A DNA stretch of 58,759 nucleotides from Corallococcus praedator. GTDB lineage: Bacteria > Myxococcota > Myxococcia > Myxococcales > Myxococcaceae. The stretch covers positions 1-58,759 of the forward strand of contig NZ_RAWI01000011.1 in the NCBI RefSeq assembly GCF_003612125.1, written 5' to 3'. Shown here piece by piece: positions 19,050 through 27,477 of this stretch; the stretch's first letter is position 1; the number at the start of each line of letters is the position of its first letter. The position numbers were made by a program, and so were the translations under genes. The notes beneath the pieces were generated by a model, which saw only the letters and a program-made list of their open reading frames with translations, was not told the DNA's origin and did not search any database.

Positions 19050-20690
19050 TCACGCGCCGATGGACGCGATGCGACGCGGGATGCGGCTGCCCCGGCGGTT
19101 GAAGGGCCGGACGTCCTTCTTCAGCGCGGCGTGGACCTGCTCGACGCCCGCGCGGTTCGTGGCCGCGTAGACGTACCGGTCCGGCCGCAGGACGACCAGG
19201 TCGGACGCGTGCTGGGCGAACCACTCGCCCAGCTTGCCTTCCAGGTCCACCACCTCTCCCGCGCGCCCCGCGCCGGAGCGCGCCGCGGGCGCCACCGACA
19301 GCCAGACGCCGCCGATGTCCTCCGCCAGGGCCTTGGCGGCCTGCTGCACGTCGGCGGGCGCACCCGGCCGCGTCAGCACCGCGAAGCGCTGCCCGATGAC
19401 GTCGTCGAGCGGACGCTCCCCTTCCTCACCGTGCTCCACGCGGGGCTGCGGGAAGTAGGCACCCTCCCCGGCCGTCTTGGCCTTGCCGCGTTTGCCGCCG
19501 AAGAGGAACCCTTCCGCGTGGAAGAGGTTCGGCTTCATCTTGTATTCGCGGATGAAGGGGCCGGTGACGGGCATCCGGTACAGCAGGTTGATGAACACGT
19601 TGCGGGCGCGGGCCATGAGCGGGCCGCCCGAGGACAGCATCGACCCGAGCGCGTCCGACATCCGCATCATCTCCGCCGCGTGCGGCCGGCGCTCCACCTC
19701 GTAGGTGTCCAGCAGCGCCGCGTCCGCGGCGCCGTTGAGCACGTGGGCGATCTTCCAGGAGAGGTTCGCCGCGTCGCGCAGGCCGGAGCACACGCCCTGG
19801 CCCAGGAAGGGCGGCATGAGATGCGCCGCGTCCCCGAGCAGGAACACCCGGCCCACCCGCCACTTCTCCGCCATGCGGCTGTGGTAGGCGTACAGGTTGA
19901 CGCTCTTGATCCGCACCGAGTCCGGATCGATGTACGGGGAGATGATGCCGCGCACGTACTCCGCGCTGCGCACGTGCTCCAGGTCCTGCCCGGGCCGCAC
20001 CACCGTGTCGAAGCGCATCTCGTCGTGCGCGGTGCGCGTCACGATGCCCACGCGCTTCGGGCCGCAGGGGTAGTAGGTGAAGTCGGGCGCCGACGACGGC
20101 GTCTCCACGGTGATGGCCAGTGCGTGCGCGAGCGCCGTGGTGCCCTCCAGCTTGAGGCCCAGCCGCCGGCGGATGCCGCTCTTCGCGCCGTCGCAGGCCA
20201 GCAGGTAGCGCGCCCGCACCGTCAGGGTGCGGCCGGTGGCGTTCTCCTTCACGCGCACCGACACGCCGTCCTCGTCCTGCATGAAGGATTCGACTTCGTG
20301 GCCGCGCCACAGCGCCACGTTCGGGAAGCGCTCCATGCCGCGGGTGAGGGACGCCTCCAGGCGCGGCTGGCTGAACAGCGAGCCGATGGCGTGCCCGTTG
20401 GGACGCTCCACCTTGGTGAAGTCCACCTCCGCCAGCACCCGCATCTCGTCGTCGACGTACGTCATCTTCAAGCACGGGTGGAAGCTCGGCCCCAGTTCGC
20501 CCGTGAGGCCGGCGGCCTGGAAGATGCGCTGCGCTTCGTCGTCCGCGTTGATCGCCCGCGACTGCGTGTGCGGGACCGTCTCCTTCTCGATGACCACGGT
20601 GCGCAGCCCGTACTGTCCCAGCAGGTTCGCCGCCATGGCACCCACCGGGCCGCTTCCGACGACGATCACATCAACAGATTCCGGAGCCAT
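19050..20690 (-). CDS. FAD-dependent aromatic-ring monooxygenase (MhpA/TfdB-like)
   Basis: The 546-residue protein is a class A flavoprotein hydroxylase. It has the FAD-binding VIVVGSGPVGAMAANLL, an ARYLLACDGAKSGIRRRLGL segment containing the DG motif, and RVFLLGDAAHLMPPFLGQG for FAD ribityl binding, followed by GLRDAANLSWKIAHVL. A thioredoxin-like C-terminal extension of about 150 residues is typical of phenol-hydroxylase-type members. Substrates of the family are phenolic acids or polyketide aromatics; none can be assigned here. The gene is monocistronic, with a 463-base upstream gap to a divergent methyltransferase-like gene. Confidence 0.88.
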   Translation of the reverse strand: MAPESVDVIVVGSGPVGAMAANLLGQYGLRTVVIEKETVPHTQSRAINADDEAQRIFQAAGLTGELGPSFHPCLKMTYVDDEMRVLAEVDFTKVERPNGHAIGSLFSQPRLEASLTRGMERFPNVALWRGHEVESFMQDEDGVSVRVKENATGRTLTVRARYLLACDGAKSGIRRRLGLKLEGTTALAHALAITVETPSSAPDFTYYPCGPKRVGIVTRTAHDEMRFDTVVRPGQDLEHVRSAEYVRGIISPYIDPDSVRIKSVNLYAYHSRMAEKWRVGRVFLLGDAAHLMPPFLGQGVCSGLRDAANLSWKIAHVLNGAADAALLDTYEVERRPHAAEMMRMSDALGSMLSSGGPLMARARNVFINLLYRMPVTGPFIREYKMKPNLFHAEGFLFGGKRGKAKTAGEGAYFPQPRVEHGEEGERPLDDVIGQRFAVLTRPGAPADVQQAAKALAEDIGGVWLSVAPAARSGAGRAGEVVDLEGKLGEWFAQHASDLVVLRPDRYVYAATNRAGVEQVHAALKKDVRPFNRRGSRIPRRIASIGA

Positions 20691-21153
20691 TACTCCCCTC
20701 CCGTTGTGTGCGAGCTGATCCGTTCAACCGTGCGGCCTAGCGACCGAAGCCCCCCTCGGTCGTAGTTAAGGATACCGCCAAACCCTTGCAACCCCACCGG
20801 AACACGTTGTTTCAACGCGCCCTCCGGTGATCCACCTCCCGGTCGCCCCAGCGCCGGGTCCTTCGAACATCCACCTGTTCTTAAAACGCACCCCTCCAAA
20901 AACCTTGCATGTCTGCCCATGCATCTCCGCCATTCTCCTGGCGGGCGCGCCTCCGCACGGACTTTTCGCGTCGCGTTTTCCTGCGAGGATTCAAAGTTTC
21001 GCGGTGGCCGTATGGATTCAGTGTCTTGTTTTGATTTCGAGGCAGGTGGATGTGCGCTGATACACCCGGAAGGCGCCTCTTGTGCGTCGCGCCGGACTGG
21101 GCGACAGTTGCGGGGCCGTCCTCCCCCTGAGCCCCTTGGAGTGCCCAGCGATT
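20691..21153. other. 463-base divergent intergenic region
   Basis: No convincing gene is present; small frames here lack ribosome-binding sites. On the minus strand TTGCAA, 17 bases, TAACTA (within 20764-20792) might be the monooxygenase promoter, with a poor -10. A perfect 6-bp inverted repeat TGCATG / CATGCA with a 6-base spacer lies at 20906-20923. The stretch from about 20980 to 21060 is noticeably less GC-rich than its surroundings, as expected near a promoter of the rightward gene. Confidence 0.4.
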
Positions 21154-21948
21154 ATGCCCAGACTGCAACTTTTCGAGCTAGAGGATCAGCCCTGGTTCCC
21201 GAAGGTCCTGCGCCGTGGGGTGACGGACTTCCTGGCGTACGTGTGGAGCCTCTCGGACGACCGCTACGTGGAGTTCGTGCGGCGGCTCAAGGGCGCGATG
21301 GCGGCGATGGGTGAGACGCAGCTGCTGGACATGGCGTCGGGCAGCGCGGGGCCGGTGCCGAAGCTGCTGGAGATGCTGGAGTCGCAAGAAAAATACACTG
21401 CGACAGCGCTTCTCACGGACCTGTATCCGGAGGTGTCCGCGTTCGAGAAGGTGAAGGCGGCGCACCCGGGGCGCGTGGACTATGTGTCGACGTCGGTGGA
21501 CGCGACGGCGGTGCCGGCCACGTACAAGGGCTTCCGCATCATGTGCAACTCGTTCCACCACCTGCCGCCGGAGGCCGCGCGCAAGGTGCTGGCGGATGCC
21601 GTGGCCCAGCGCCGCGGCATCGCCATCATGGAGCTGGTGGAGCGGCGCGGGCCGGCCATCGCGATGACGGCGGCGGCCCTGATCAACGTGCCGCTGACGA
21701 CGCCCTTCATCCGGCCCGTGCGCATGGACCGGCTGGCCCTCACCTATCTGATGCCCCTCATCCCCATCGCCGCGGCGTTCGACGGCGTGGTGTCCTGTCT
21801 GCGGACCTACTCCATCGAGGAGATGCGCGAACTCACCCAGGGCCTGAGCGACGACTACATCTGGGACATCGACCGGCTCACCAACGAGGGGAACCCCTTC
21901 GGCCTGATGATGCTCATCGGCCGACCAGCCAATCCGTCGCAGGCATGA
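21154..21948 (+). CDS. Class I SAM-dependent methyltransferase-like protein
   Basis: The 264-residue protein has a glycine-rich motif I (LLDMASGSAGP) after a helical N-terminus, an acidic LLTDLYPEV at motif II, VDYVSTSVDATAVP, and FRIMCNSFHHLPPEAARKVLADA as the post-motif, which together fit a Rossmann methyltransferase. Two hydrophobic stretches in the C-terminal half (IAMTAAALINVPLTTPF and LALTYLMPLIPIAAAF) suggest membrane contact, which is unusual for the family. The ATG at 21154 begins the compact MPRLQLFELEDQPW start; an upstream GTG would add 24 residues. The substrate is unknown. Confidence 0.7.
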   Translation: MPRLQLFELEDQPWFPKVLRRGVTDFLAYVWSLSDDRYVEFVRRLKGAMAAMGETQLLDMASGSAGPVPKLLEMLESQEKYTATALLTDLYPEVSAFEKVKAAHPGRVDYVSTSVDATAVPATYKGFRIMCNSFHHLPPEAARKVLADAVAQRRGIAIMELVERRGPAIAMTAAALINVPLTTPFIRPVRMDRLALTYLMPLIPIAAAFDGVVSCLRTYSIEEMRELTQGLSDDYIWDIDRLTNEGNPFGLMMLIGRPANPSQA

Positions 21949-22055
21949 GCGGGTTGTCACCAGGAGGTCAGTAACGCCCCGGGCCAACGCGTGGCGTCGT
22001 GATTTCCGGGTTTGAAGGGCGTTCAATGGCGGCTCCTTCAAGGAGGAGCAGGCCC

Positions 22056-22256
22056 ATGGAATGGCTCGAATTCAAGCGCTGGTCTCCGGAAGTGCAGCAC
22101 GCGCTGGCGCTGCAGGCGGCCCGGTTGGGACAGACGGCGATGCACACCGAGCCGCCGCGGCAGTCCGCCGCGATGCTCGCCGCGCACCGCCTCTGCACGC
22201 TGCTGCGCCAGTACCCGCGCACCAACCCCTGGGGCCACCCCGCCTCGGAGTGCTGA
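22056..22256 (+). CDS. Small hypothetical protein (66 residues)
   Basis: This short gene has one of the best Shine-Dalgarno sequences in the window, AAGGAGGAG about 7 bases before the ATG, and a hairpin right after the stop. The protein starts MEWLEFKRWSPEVQ, is rich in Ala, Leu and Arg, and reads as two amphipathic helices followed by a PRTNPWGHP tail and a C-terminal cysteine. There is no signal peptide or known motif. I do not recognise it. Confidence 0.6.
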   Translation: MEWLEFKRWSPEVQHALALQAARLGQTAMHTEPPRQSAAMLAAHRLCTLLRQYPRTNPWGHPASEC

Positions 22257-22265
22257 GCACCGGGA

Positions 22266-22303
22266 GGCCCCGGCCCGTCCGTGTCATCCACGGGCGGGGC
22301 CGG
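22266..22303. terminator. Bidirectional terminator-like hairpin
   Basis: GGCCCCG pairs with CGGGGCC, with a further CCCGT/ACGGG stem inside it. It lies in the 60-base gap between the rightward small gene and the leftward P450 gene. Confidence 0.6.
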
Positions 22304-22316
22304 AGCACCGGGCGTC

Positions 22317-23642
22317 TCAGCCGTTCCTGGGGGTCCACTCCACCGGCAGGTGCTGGATGGCGCGGATGGTGAGGTTCTGCATCGTCCCGAAGTCCGGGTT
22401 CGGCGCGAGCCGCATGTCGGGCAGCTGATCCAACAGGAGGTTGGTCGCGATGAGCGCCTCCTGCCGGGCCAGGGGTGCGCCGATGCAGAAGTGGATGCCC
22501 CGGCCGAAGCCCAGGTGCGAGGGGTGGTGGCGGGAGATGTCGAAGCGATCCCCGTCCGCCAGCAGCGCGGGATCCCGGCTCCCCGACGCGTAGAGCAGCA
22601 GCAGCCGCGAGCCCGCGGGCAGCGTGACGCCGGCGAGCTGCACCTCCTCCGTGGTGGTGCGGATCATCCCGTGCGACACGGAGTCGAAGCGCAGCGTCTC
22701 CTCGATGAGGTGCGGCACCAGCGAGCGGTCCTCGCGCAGCCGCTGCCAGAGGCCGGGCTGCAGCAGGGCCTGCTTCCAGCACTGGGCGAGCAGCGCGGTG
22801 GTCGTCTCATGGCCCGCCGCCAGCAGGCTGCCGGCGATGGCGATGATGAGCTCCGGCAGCGTGAGGGCCTCGCCGTCCGTGTCGGTGGTGACGAGGTAGC
22901 TGGCCAGGTCGTCGCTCGGCTCGTAGCGACGGGCGGCGATGAGGCGGGCGACGTAGTGCTGGAAGGTGACCCAGCTACGCGCGAGCGGCGGCTGCTCCTC
23001 CGCCGGGACGCGCGTGAAGATCATCCGGAAGAAGTCGTCGCACCAGTGCTTGATGTTGGCCATGTCCTCCTTGGGCACGCCCACCATGCCCAGGATGACC
23101 CGCACGGGCAGCGGGTACGCCAGTTGCGTCACCAGGTCCGCCTTGCCCTGGTGCACGAACGCGTCGACGAGTTCCTGCGCGACGGCGCGGATGGGCCCTT
23201 CCTGCGCGGCGATGCGCTGCGCGGAGAAGCCCCGTCCCATCAGCTTGCGCAGACGGTTGTGCGTGGGAGGATCCGAGTTCAGCAGGCTGTCGGCCAGCGG
23301 GTAGCCCTCGGCGAGCACCGCCAGGGTCTCCGGCGCCAGCACCGAGCCCACGTTGCCCATGTCCGCCGACGAGAAACGTGCTGGGTCCTTCAGCACGTGA
23401 CAGATGTCGTCGTAGCGACTGACCAGCCACATCCCCAGCATGGGGTTGAAGCTGACGGGCGCGTCCCGTCTGAGCTCCGCGTAGAACGGGTGGGGATCCT
23501 CGACGTGAGGCCCCGAGAACGGATTGTACTGGGCGCCCAGATGGGGGCACTTCATCGCGCTCGGCGCCCGGTTGCCGTGCGCTTCAGGTCCAACGACTCC
23601 AGACTGCGCTTCTGACTTCACTGCTTCCGCCGTGTTGCTCAC
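22317..23642 (-). CDS. Cytochrome P450
   Basis: The 441-residue soluble P450 has the I-helix oxygen-activation motif AGHETTT, the K-helix EETLRFD (ExxR), and the heme-thiolate loop FGRGIHFCIGAPLAR with the axial cysteine. The overall pattern resembles bacterial CYP107/CYP109-type enzymes that hydroxylate fatty acids, terpenoids or polyketides. The GTG at 23640-23642 is preferred because GGGAGGGAG lies about 6 bases upstream. No ferredoxin or reductase gene is adjacent, so electrons must come from elsewhere. The substrate is unknown. Confidence 0.92.
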   Translation of the reverse strand: MSNTAEAVKSEAQSGVVGPEAHGNRAPSAMKCPHLGAQYNPFSGPHVEDPHPFYAELRRDAPVSFNPMLGMWLVSRYDDICHVLKDPARFSSADMGNVGSVLAPETLAVLAEGYPLADSLLNSDPPTHNRLRKLMGRGFSAQRIAAQEGPIRAVAQELVDAFVHQGKADLVTQLAYPLPVRVILGMVGVPKEDMANIKHWCDDFFRMIFTRVPAEEQPPLARSWVTFQHYVARLIAARRYEPSDDLASYLVTTDTDGEALTLPELIIAIAGSLLAAGHETTTALLAQCWKQALLQPGLWQRLREDRSLVPHLIEETLRFDSVSHGMIRTTTEEVQLAGVTLPAGSRLLLLYASGSRDPALLADGDRFDISRHHPSHLGFGRGIHFCIGAPLARQEALIATNLLLDQLPDMRLAPNPDFGTMQNLTIRAIQHLPVEWTPRNG

Positions 23643-23745
23643 CGTGAGCTCCCTCCCAGGAGTGCCCCCCACGGCGGACGACTCTATCCCGACCTCACAG
23701 GTTCACTCAGCGAGTCTTGTCCAACCCACTTGACTGGTTGTGCGG

Positions 23746-23771
23746 GTGTTTCAAGACCCTTGTTGAGACAC
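23746..23771 (-). terminator. Hairpin immediately after menE
   Basis: GTGTTTCAA pairs with TTGAGACAC (9 bp with one G-T wobble, 8-base loop). It begins 3 bases past the menE stop codon and probably ends the menF-menE transcript; there is no T-run. Confidence 0.5.
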
Positions 23772-23774
23772 GGG

Positions 23775-25214
23775 CTAAGACATCGCCTGGCGGCGGAGGA
23801 CGGTGCGCTCCACCTTGCTCATGGCATTGCGCGGCAGTGTTTCAAGGGCGACAAAGCGGGTGGGCACCTTGAAGCGCGCGAGCGACTGACGGCACCACGC
23901 GTCCAGGTCCTCGGGGAGCGGGTGGCCGGGGCGCGGGACGACGAAGGCCACGGGGACCTCGCCCCAGTGGGGGTCGGGCACTCCGACGACCGCGGACTCC
24001 GCGATGGCCGGGTGGTTGGCGAGCACGGCCTCGATCTCCGCCGGGTAGAGGTTCTCTCCGCCGCGCACGATGAGGTCCGTGCGGCGCGACAGCAGCGTGA
24101 GGCGCCCGCGCTCATCAAGGACGCCCACGTCCCGGGTTCGCAGCCAGCCGTCGTGGAGGGCCTCGTTCGTGGCTTCGGCCTGGTTCCAGTATCCGGCCAT
24201 CCGCGTGGGGCCACGCACCTCCACGTCCCCCTCCTGGCCCACGTCGAGCAGTGCGCCGTCGGTCCCGACGATGCGCACCTCCAGGCCCGGCAGCGGCGGG
24301 CCCGCGGTGCGGCCATCGGCTTCGTCGGGCCGCTCCGTGGTGACCTGGGAGCAGGCTTCGGTGAGGCCGTAGGTCTGGAGGGCTCGCAGTCCGGCGGCCC
24401 GGGCCCGGGTGAGGAGGGCCGTGGGGACGGGACCGCCTCCAATCAACGCGAACCGGAAGGTGTCCGGCAGCCTGCGGTCCGCGCGCGCGTCCAGCACCCG
24501 CTCCAGCGTGGTGGCGACGAAGCTCGCGTACGAGGCGCCTTCGGTGTCGATGGCGCGGTTGACGGCCTCCGCGTCGAAGCGCTCGTGCAGGAGCAGGCAG
24601 CCGCCTTCGTAGGCGGTGCGCGTGAGCATGGCGAGGCCACCGACATGGAACAGGGGCAGCGTGCCCAGCCAGCGGGGTGAGGGATGCGCTCCCAGGTTCG
24701 CCGCGGAGGCCCGGCAGGACGCGCGGAAGGCGCCCTCCGTGAGCACGGCGCCCTTTGGACGGCCCGTCGTCCCGCTGGTGAAGAGGATGACCCGGGGCGT
24801 GTCCTCCTCCCAGGCCCGGAGGGGCGTGGGAGATGCGGTGGCGGCTTCCGGAAAGGACTCCAGCGACAGCGAGCCGGAGAGGCGATCCCCCAGGGAATCG
24901 AGCGCCAACGTGAGACGGGGCGCGACGGCGTCCACCAGGGGTTGCAGCTCCGCGCTCGTGAGCCTTGCGTTGAGCGGCGCGAACACCGCGCCCACCCGGC
25001 CCAGCGCCCAGAAGAGGAACGTCACCATGGGGTGGCTTGTCGACAGCAGCGCCACGCGATCGCCCTGCCCTACCCCTCGCGCCTCCAGCGCCGCGGTCCA
25101 GCGCGCCACCTCCGCGTCCAGCGTGCGGTACGTCCAGGACTGGCCCATGAAGCGCAGGGCTTCCGCTTCGGGGTGCCGCTGCGCGCCTTCGCGAATGGGA
25201 CAGGTGACTCGCAT
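23775..25214 (-). CDS. menE: o-Succinylbenzoate-CoA ligase
   Basis: MenE activates o-succinylbenzoate to its CoA thioester via an acyl-adenylate. The 479-residue protein has the ANL-superfamily P-loop (ILFTSGTTGRPKGAV), the YGLTEACSQV adenine-binding motif, the TRDVGVLDERGRL hinge and the C-terminal PRNAMSKVERT with the catalytic lysine. The short length fits MenE better than fatty-acyl-CoA ligases. Its place after menC in the men operon makes the specificity call fairly safe. A 178-base gap separates it from menC. Confidence 0.88.
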   Translation of the reverse strand: MRVTCPIREGAQRHPEAEALRFMGQSWTYRTLDAEVARWTAALEARGVGQGDRVALLSTSHPMVTFLFWALGRVGAVFAPLNARLTSAELQPLVDAVAPRLTLALDSLGDRLSGSLSLESFPEAATASPTPLRAWEEDTPRVILFTSGTTGRPKGAVLTEGAFRASCRASAANLGAHPSPRWLGTLPLFHVGGLAMLTRTAYEGGCLLLHERFDAEAVNRAIDTEGASYASFVATTLERVLDARADRRLPDTFRFALIGGGPVPTALLTRARAAGLRALQTYGLTEACSQVTTERPDEADGRTAGPPLPGLEVRIVGTDGALLDVGQEGDVEVRGPTRMAGYWNQAEATNEALHDGWLRTRDVGVLDERGRLTLLSRRTDLIVRGGENLYPAEIEAVLANHPAIAESAVVGVPDPHWGEVPVAFVVPRPGHPLPEDLDAWCRQSLARFKVPTRFVALETLPRNAMSKVERTVLRRQAMS

Positions 25215-25392
25215 CGTCAGGTGACTCCGAAGGTCCAGGCACCGCGTGCGAATCGCCGGGGCCCTGCTTCCTCGTGCCGGGGCATTGCCGCTTCGAGTGC
25301 ATGATCGAAGCGCATCGTCGGTTGGCTCCGAAACGCTCCGATGGCCCGGTGCCGCTGCGCGCCGTCGTGGAGCAGGCAGCGGCAGCGCAGCT

Positions 25393-26547
25393 TCACGGCA
25401 CTCCGAGCAGCTCCGGCGTCAGCCCCAGGCCCGGCACATCACGCAGACGCAGGAGGCCGTGCTCCGGTCGATAGGGATGGTCGAGGGGTTCGTCCGCGAA
25501 GAGCCGCCCCACCGCGAGCCCGGAGGCAAGCTCGCCCGACGGCAGCGCGGAGGCCAGGTGCGTCGCACCGGCCCGGGCCACCACCCCGTCGATGGAGCTG
25601 GTCACGTAGGCGTGCATGCCCAGCCGGGCCGCGCGCAGCGCCACGACCATCGAAGGCAGCAGCCCTCCGAGCACCATCGGTTTGATCACCACGGCGCCCA
25701 CCACCGGCCCGCCCCCCAGGTCCATCGTGAGGAGCGCGCGCACGGCCGCGGGGTTGGCCAGCGTTTCATCCGCGGCGATGATGCACGGAGCCCGGCGCTG
25801 GACCCGCCACAACGCCTGGAGGTCTTCGGGCGGCGTGGGCTGTTCCACCAGCTCCAGTTCGTACCAACCCAGGCGATCCAGGGCGCGGTTGGCCTCGGGC
25901 TCGGTCCACCCGCCGTTCGCGTCCAGCCGCAGTCGCACCCGGGGACCCACCGCGTCGCGGACCGCCTTGACCCGCGCTTCGTCGGCGTCCAACGGGCGGC
26001 CGGACACCTTCACCTTCAGCGTCTGGAAGCCCTCCGCCACCGCATCCCGCGCCTCCTGGGCCAGCGCCTTCGGATCCTCCGCGCCCAGGAGCGCGTTCAC
26101 CAGCACCTCCGGCCGCGCCTCCTCCGCGAGGAGCCAGCACAGGGGTACGCCCTTGCGCTGCGCCAGCAGGTCCAACAGCGCCAGCTCCAGGCCGTGCTGC
26201 GCCGCGGGGGCGTGCTCCTCCGGATCCCCCGAACGGATCTTCGCGCCCAGGGGCCGCAACATGTCGCTCGGCGAGGGCACGAGGGTCGCCTCGATGCCTT
26301 CGATGCTGTCATCCAGCGACTGGCCCTGGAGGGCGTCCAGCCATCCGCGCAGCACCTGATGCGTGGTGGCCAGGGACTCCGTGCCGAACTCCGGCAGGGG
26401 CATCGCCTCGCCCTGCCCCACGCGGCCTTCCTCATCCCTCAGGCGCACGATGAAGCCGTCGCGCGTGGCGTAGGTTCCCCTCGCCGTCTTCAACGGGCGG
26501 GCCAGCGTGAGCCGCAGGGGGGTGAGCGTCGCCTCGGTGATGCGCAT
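25393..26547 (-). CDS. menC: o-Succinylbenzoate synthase
   Basis: MenC dehydrates SHCHC to o-succinylbenzoate. The 384-residue enolase-superfamily protein shows the catalytic KxK motif (LKVKVSG), metal ligands in LRLDANGGWT, ELVEQPTPPEDL and IAADETL, and the second catalytic lysine in VVIKPMVLGG. The N-terminal capping domain begins with RITEATLTPLRLTL. Enolase relatives can be dipeptide epimerases, but the men context favours MenC. It starts 9 bases after the menA stop. Confidence 0.9.
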   Translation of the reverse strand: MRITEATLTPLRLTLARPLKTARGTYATRDGFIVRLRDEEGRVGQGEAMPLPEFGTESLATTHQVLRGWLDALQGQSLDDSIEGIEATLVPSPSDMLRPLGAKIRSGDPEEHAPAAQHGLELALLDLLAQRKGVPLCWLLAEEARPEVLVNALLGAEDPKALAQEARDAVAEGFQTLKVKVSGRPLDADEARVKAVRDAVGPRVRLRLDANGGWTEPEANRALDRLGWYELELVEQPTPPEDLQALWRVQRRAPCIIAADETLANPAAVRALLTMDLGGGPVVGAVVIKPMVLGGLLPSMVVALRAARLGMHAYVTSSIDGVVARAGATHLASALPSGELASGLAVGRLFADEPLDHPYRPEHGLLRLRDVPGLGLTPELLGVP

Positions 26548-26556
26548 GACGCTCCT

Positions 26557-27477
26557 TCAGCGCAGGAAAAGGCCCAGCGCGAACAGCAGTCCAAACACGA
26601 GTTGCAACTTCGCCGTAGCCCCCAGCGCGGGGTTGAGCGCCGCCCCTTCCGACTTCAACATCAGCTTCAAGGGCGTCACCACCAGCGGCAGGCTCAAGAG
26701 CGGCAGGAACACCCAGGCGCTCGCCAGGCCCTTGGCGAACAACACGAACGGCGTGGCGTAGGAGGCCACCAGCAGCAACACGTACTCCGCCCGGCCGAAG
26801 CCCGCGCCGAAGCGGACCACCACCGTGCGCTTGCCGGCCTTCACGTCCGTGCTCGCGTCGCGCTGGTTGTTCACCACGATGAGGCACGTGCCAATGGCGC
26901 CCACCGGCAGCGACGCCCACCACGCCGCGGGGCCCACCACGCCGGCCTGCACGTAGTACGTGCCCGTCACCGCGACGATGCCGAAGAAGATCAGCACGAA
27001 CAGGTCGCCCAGCCCGTGGTAGCCCAGAGGATACGGGCCGCCCGTGTACGCGTAGCCGCACAGGAGCGACATCGTGCCGATGGCCACGATGGGCCAGCCG
27101 CCCACCCAGACCAGGTACACGCCCACCAGCGTCGCCAGCGCGAAGCACGTGAGGCCGCCCAGCAGCACCGTGGCGGGCGCGATGAGCCCGCTCTGCGTGA
27201 CGCGCTTGGGCCCCAGGCGCTCTTCCGTGTCCGCGCCCTTCTTGAAGTCGTAGTAGTCGTTGATGAAGTTGGTGCCGATCTGGATCAGCACCGCGCCCAC
27301 GAGCGCCGCGAGCGCGGGCAGCCAGCGCCCCACGCCTTCACCGTACGCCAGCGCCGTGGCCACCAGCACCGGCACCGCGCCCGCCGTCAGCGTCTTCGGG
27401 CGCACGGCCATCAGCCACGTCTTCAGCGTGGGCCGGGGAGGAACGATGTCGGAAGGACTGGAAGCCAGGGTGCTCAC
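26557..27477 (-). CDS. menA: 1,4-Dihydroxy-2-naphthoate polyprenyltransferase
   Basis: MenA attaches the isoprenoid tail to 1,4-dihydroxy-2-naphthoate in the inner membrane. The 306-residue UbiA-type protein has about eight or nine hydrophobic helices, the first prenyl-diphosphate/Mg-binding motif as FINDYYDFKKGAD and the second as NNQRDASTDVKAGKRT. The start overlaps the menH stop by 4 bases. Confidence 0.95.
   Translation of the reverse strand: MSTLASSPSDIVPPRPTLKTWLMAVRPKTLTAGAVPVLVATALAYGEGVGRWLPALAALVGAVLIQIGTNFINDYYDFKKGADTEERLGPKRVTQSGLIAPATVLLGGLTCFALATLVGVYLVWVGGWPIVAIGTMSLLCGYAYTGGPYPLGYHGLGDLFVLIFFGIVAVTGTYYVQAGVVGPAAWWASLPVGAIGTCLIVVNNQRDASTDVKAGKRTVVVRFGAGFGRAEYVLLLVASYATPFVLFAKGLASAWVFLPLLSLPLVVTPLKLMLKSEGAALNPALGATAKLQLVFGLLFALGLFLR

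Noticed and set aside
20906-20923. TGCATG / CATGCA inverted repeat as an operator
   Set aside because: Six-base palindromic hexamers arise readily by chance, and no promoter lies at a fitting distance.
19050-23642. A polyketide or non-ribosomal peptide biosynthesis cluster
   Set aside because: There is no ketosynthase, adenylation/condensation module or carrier protein in the window.
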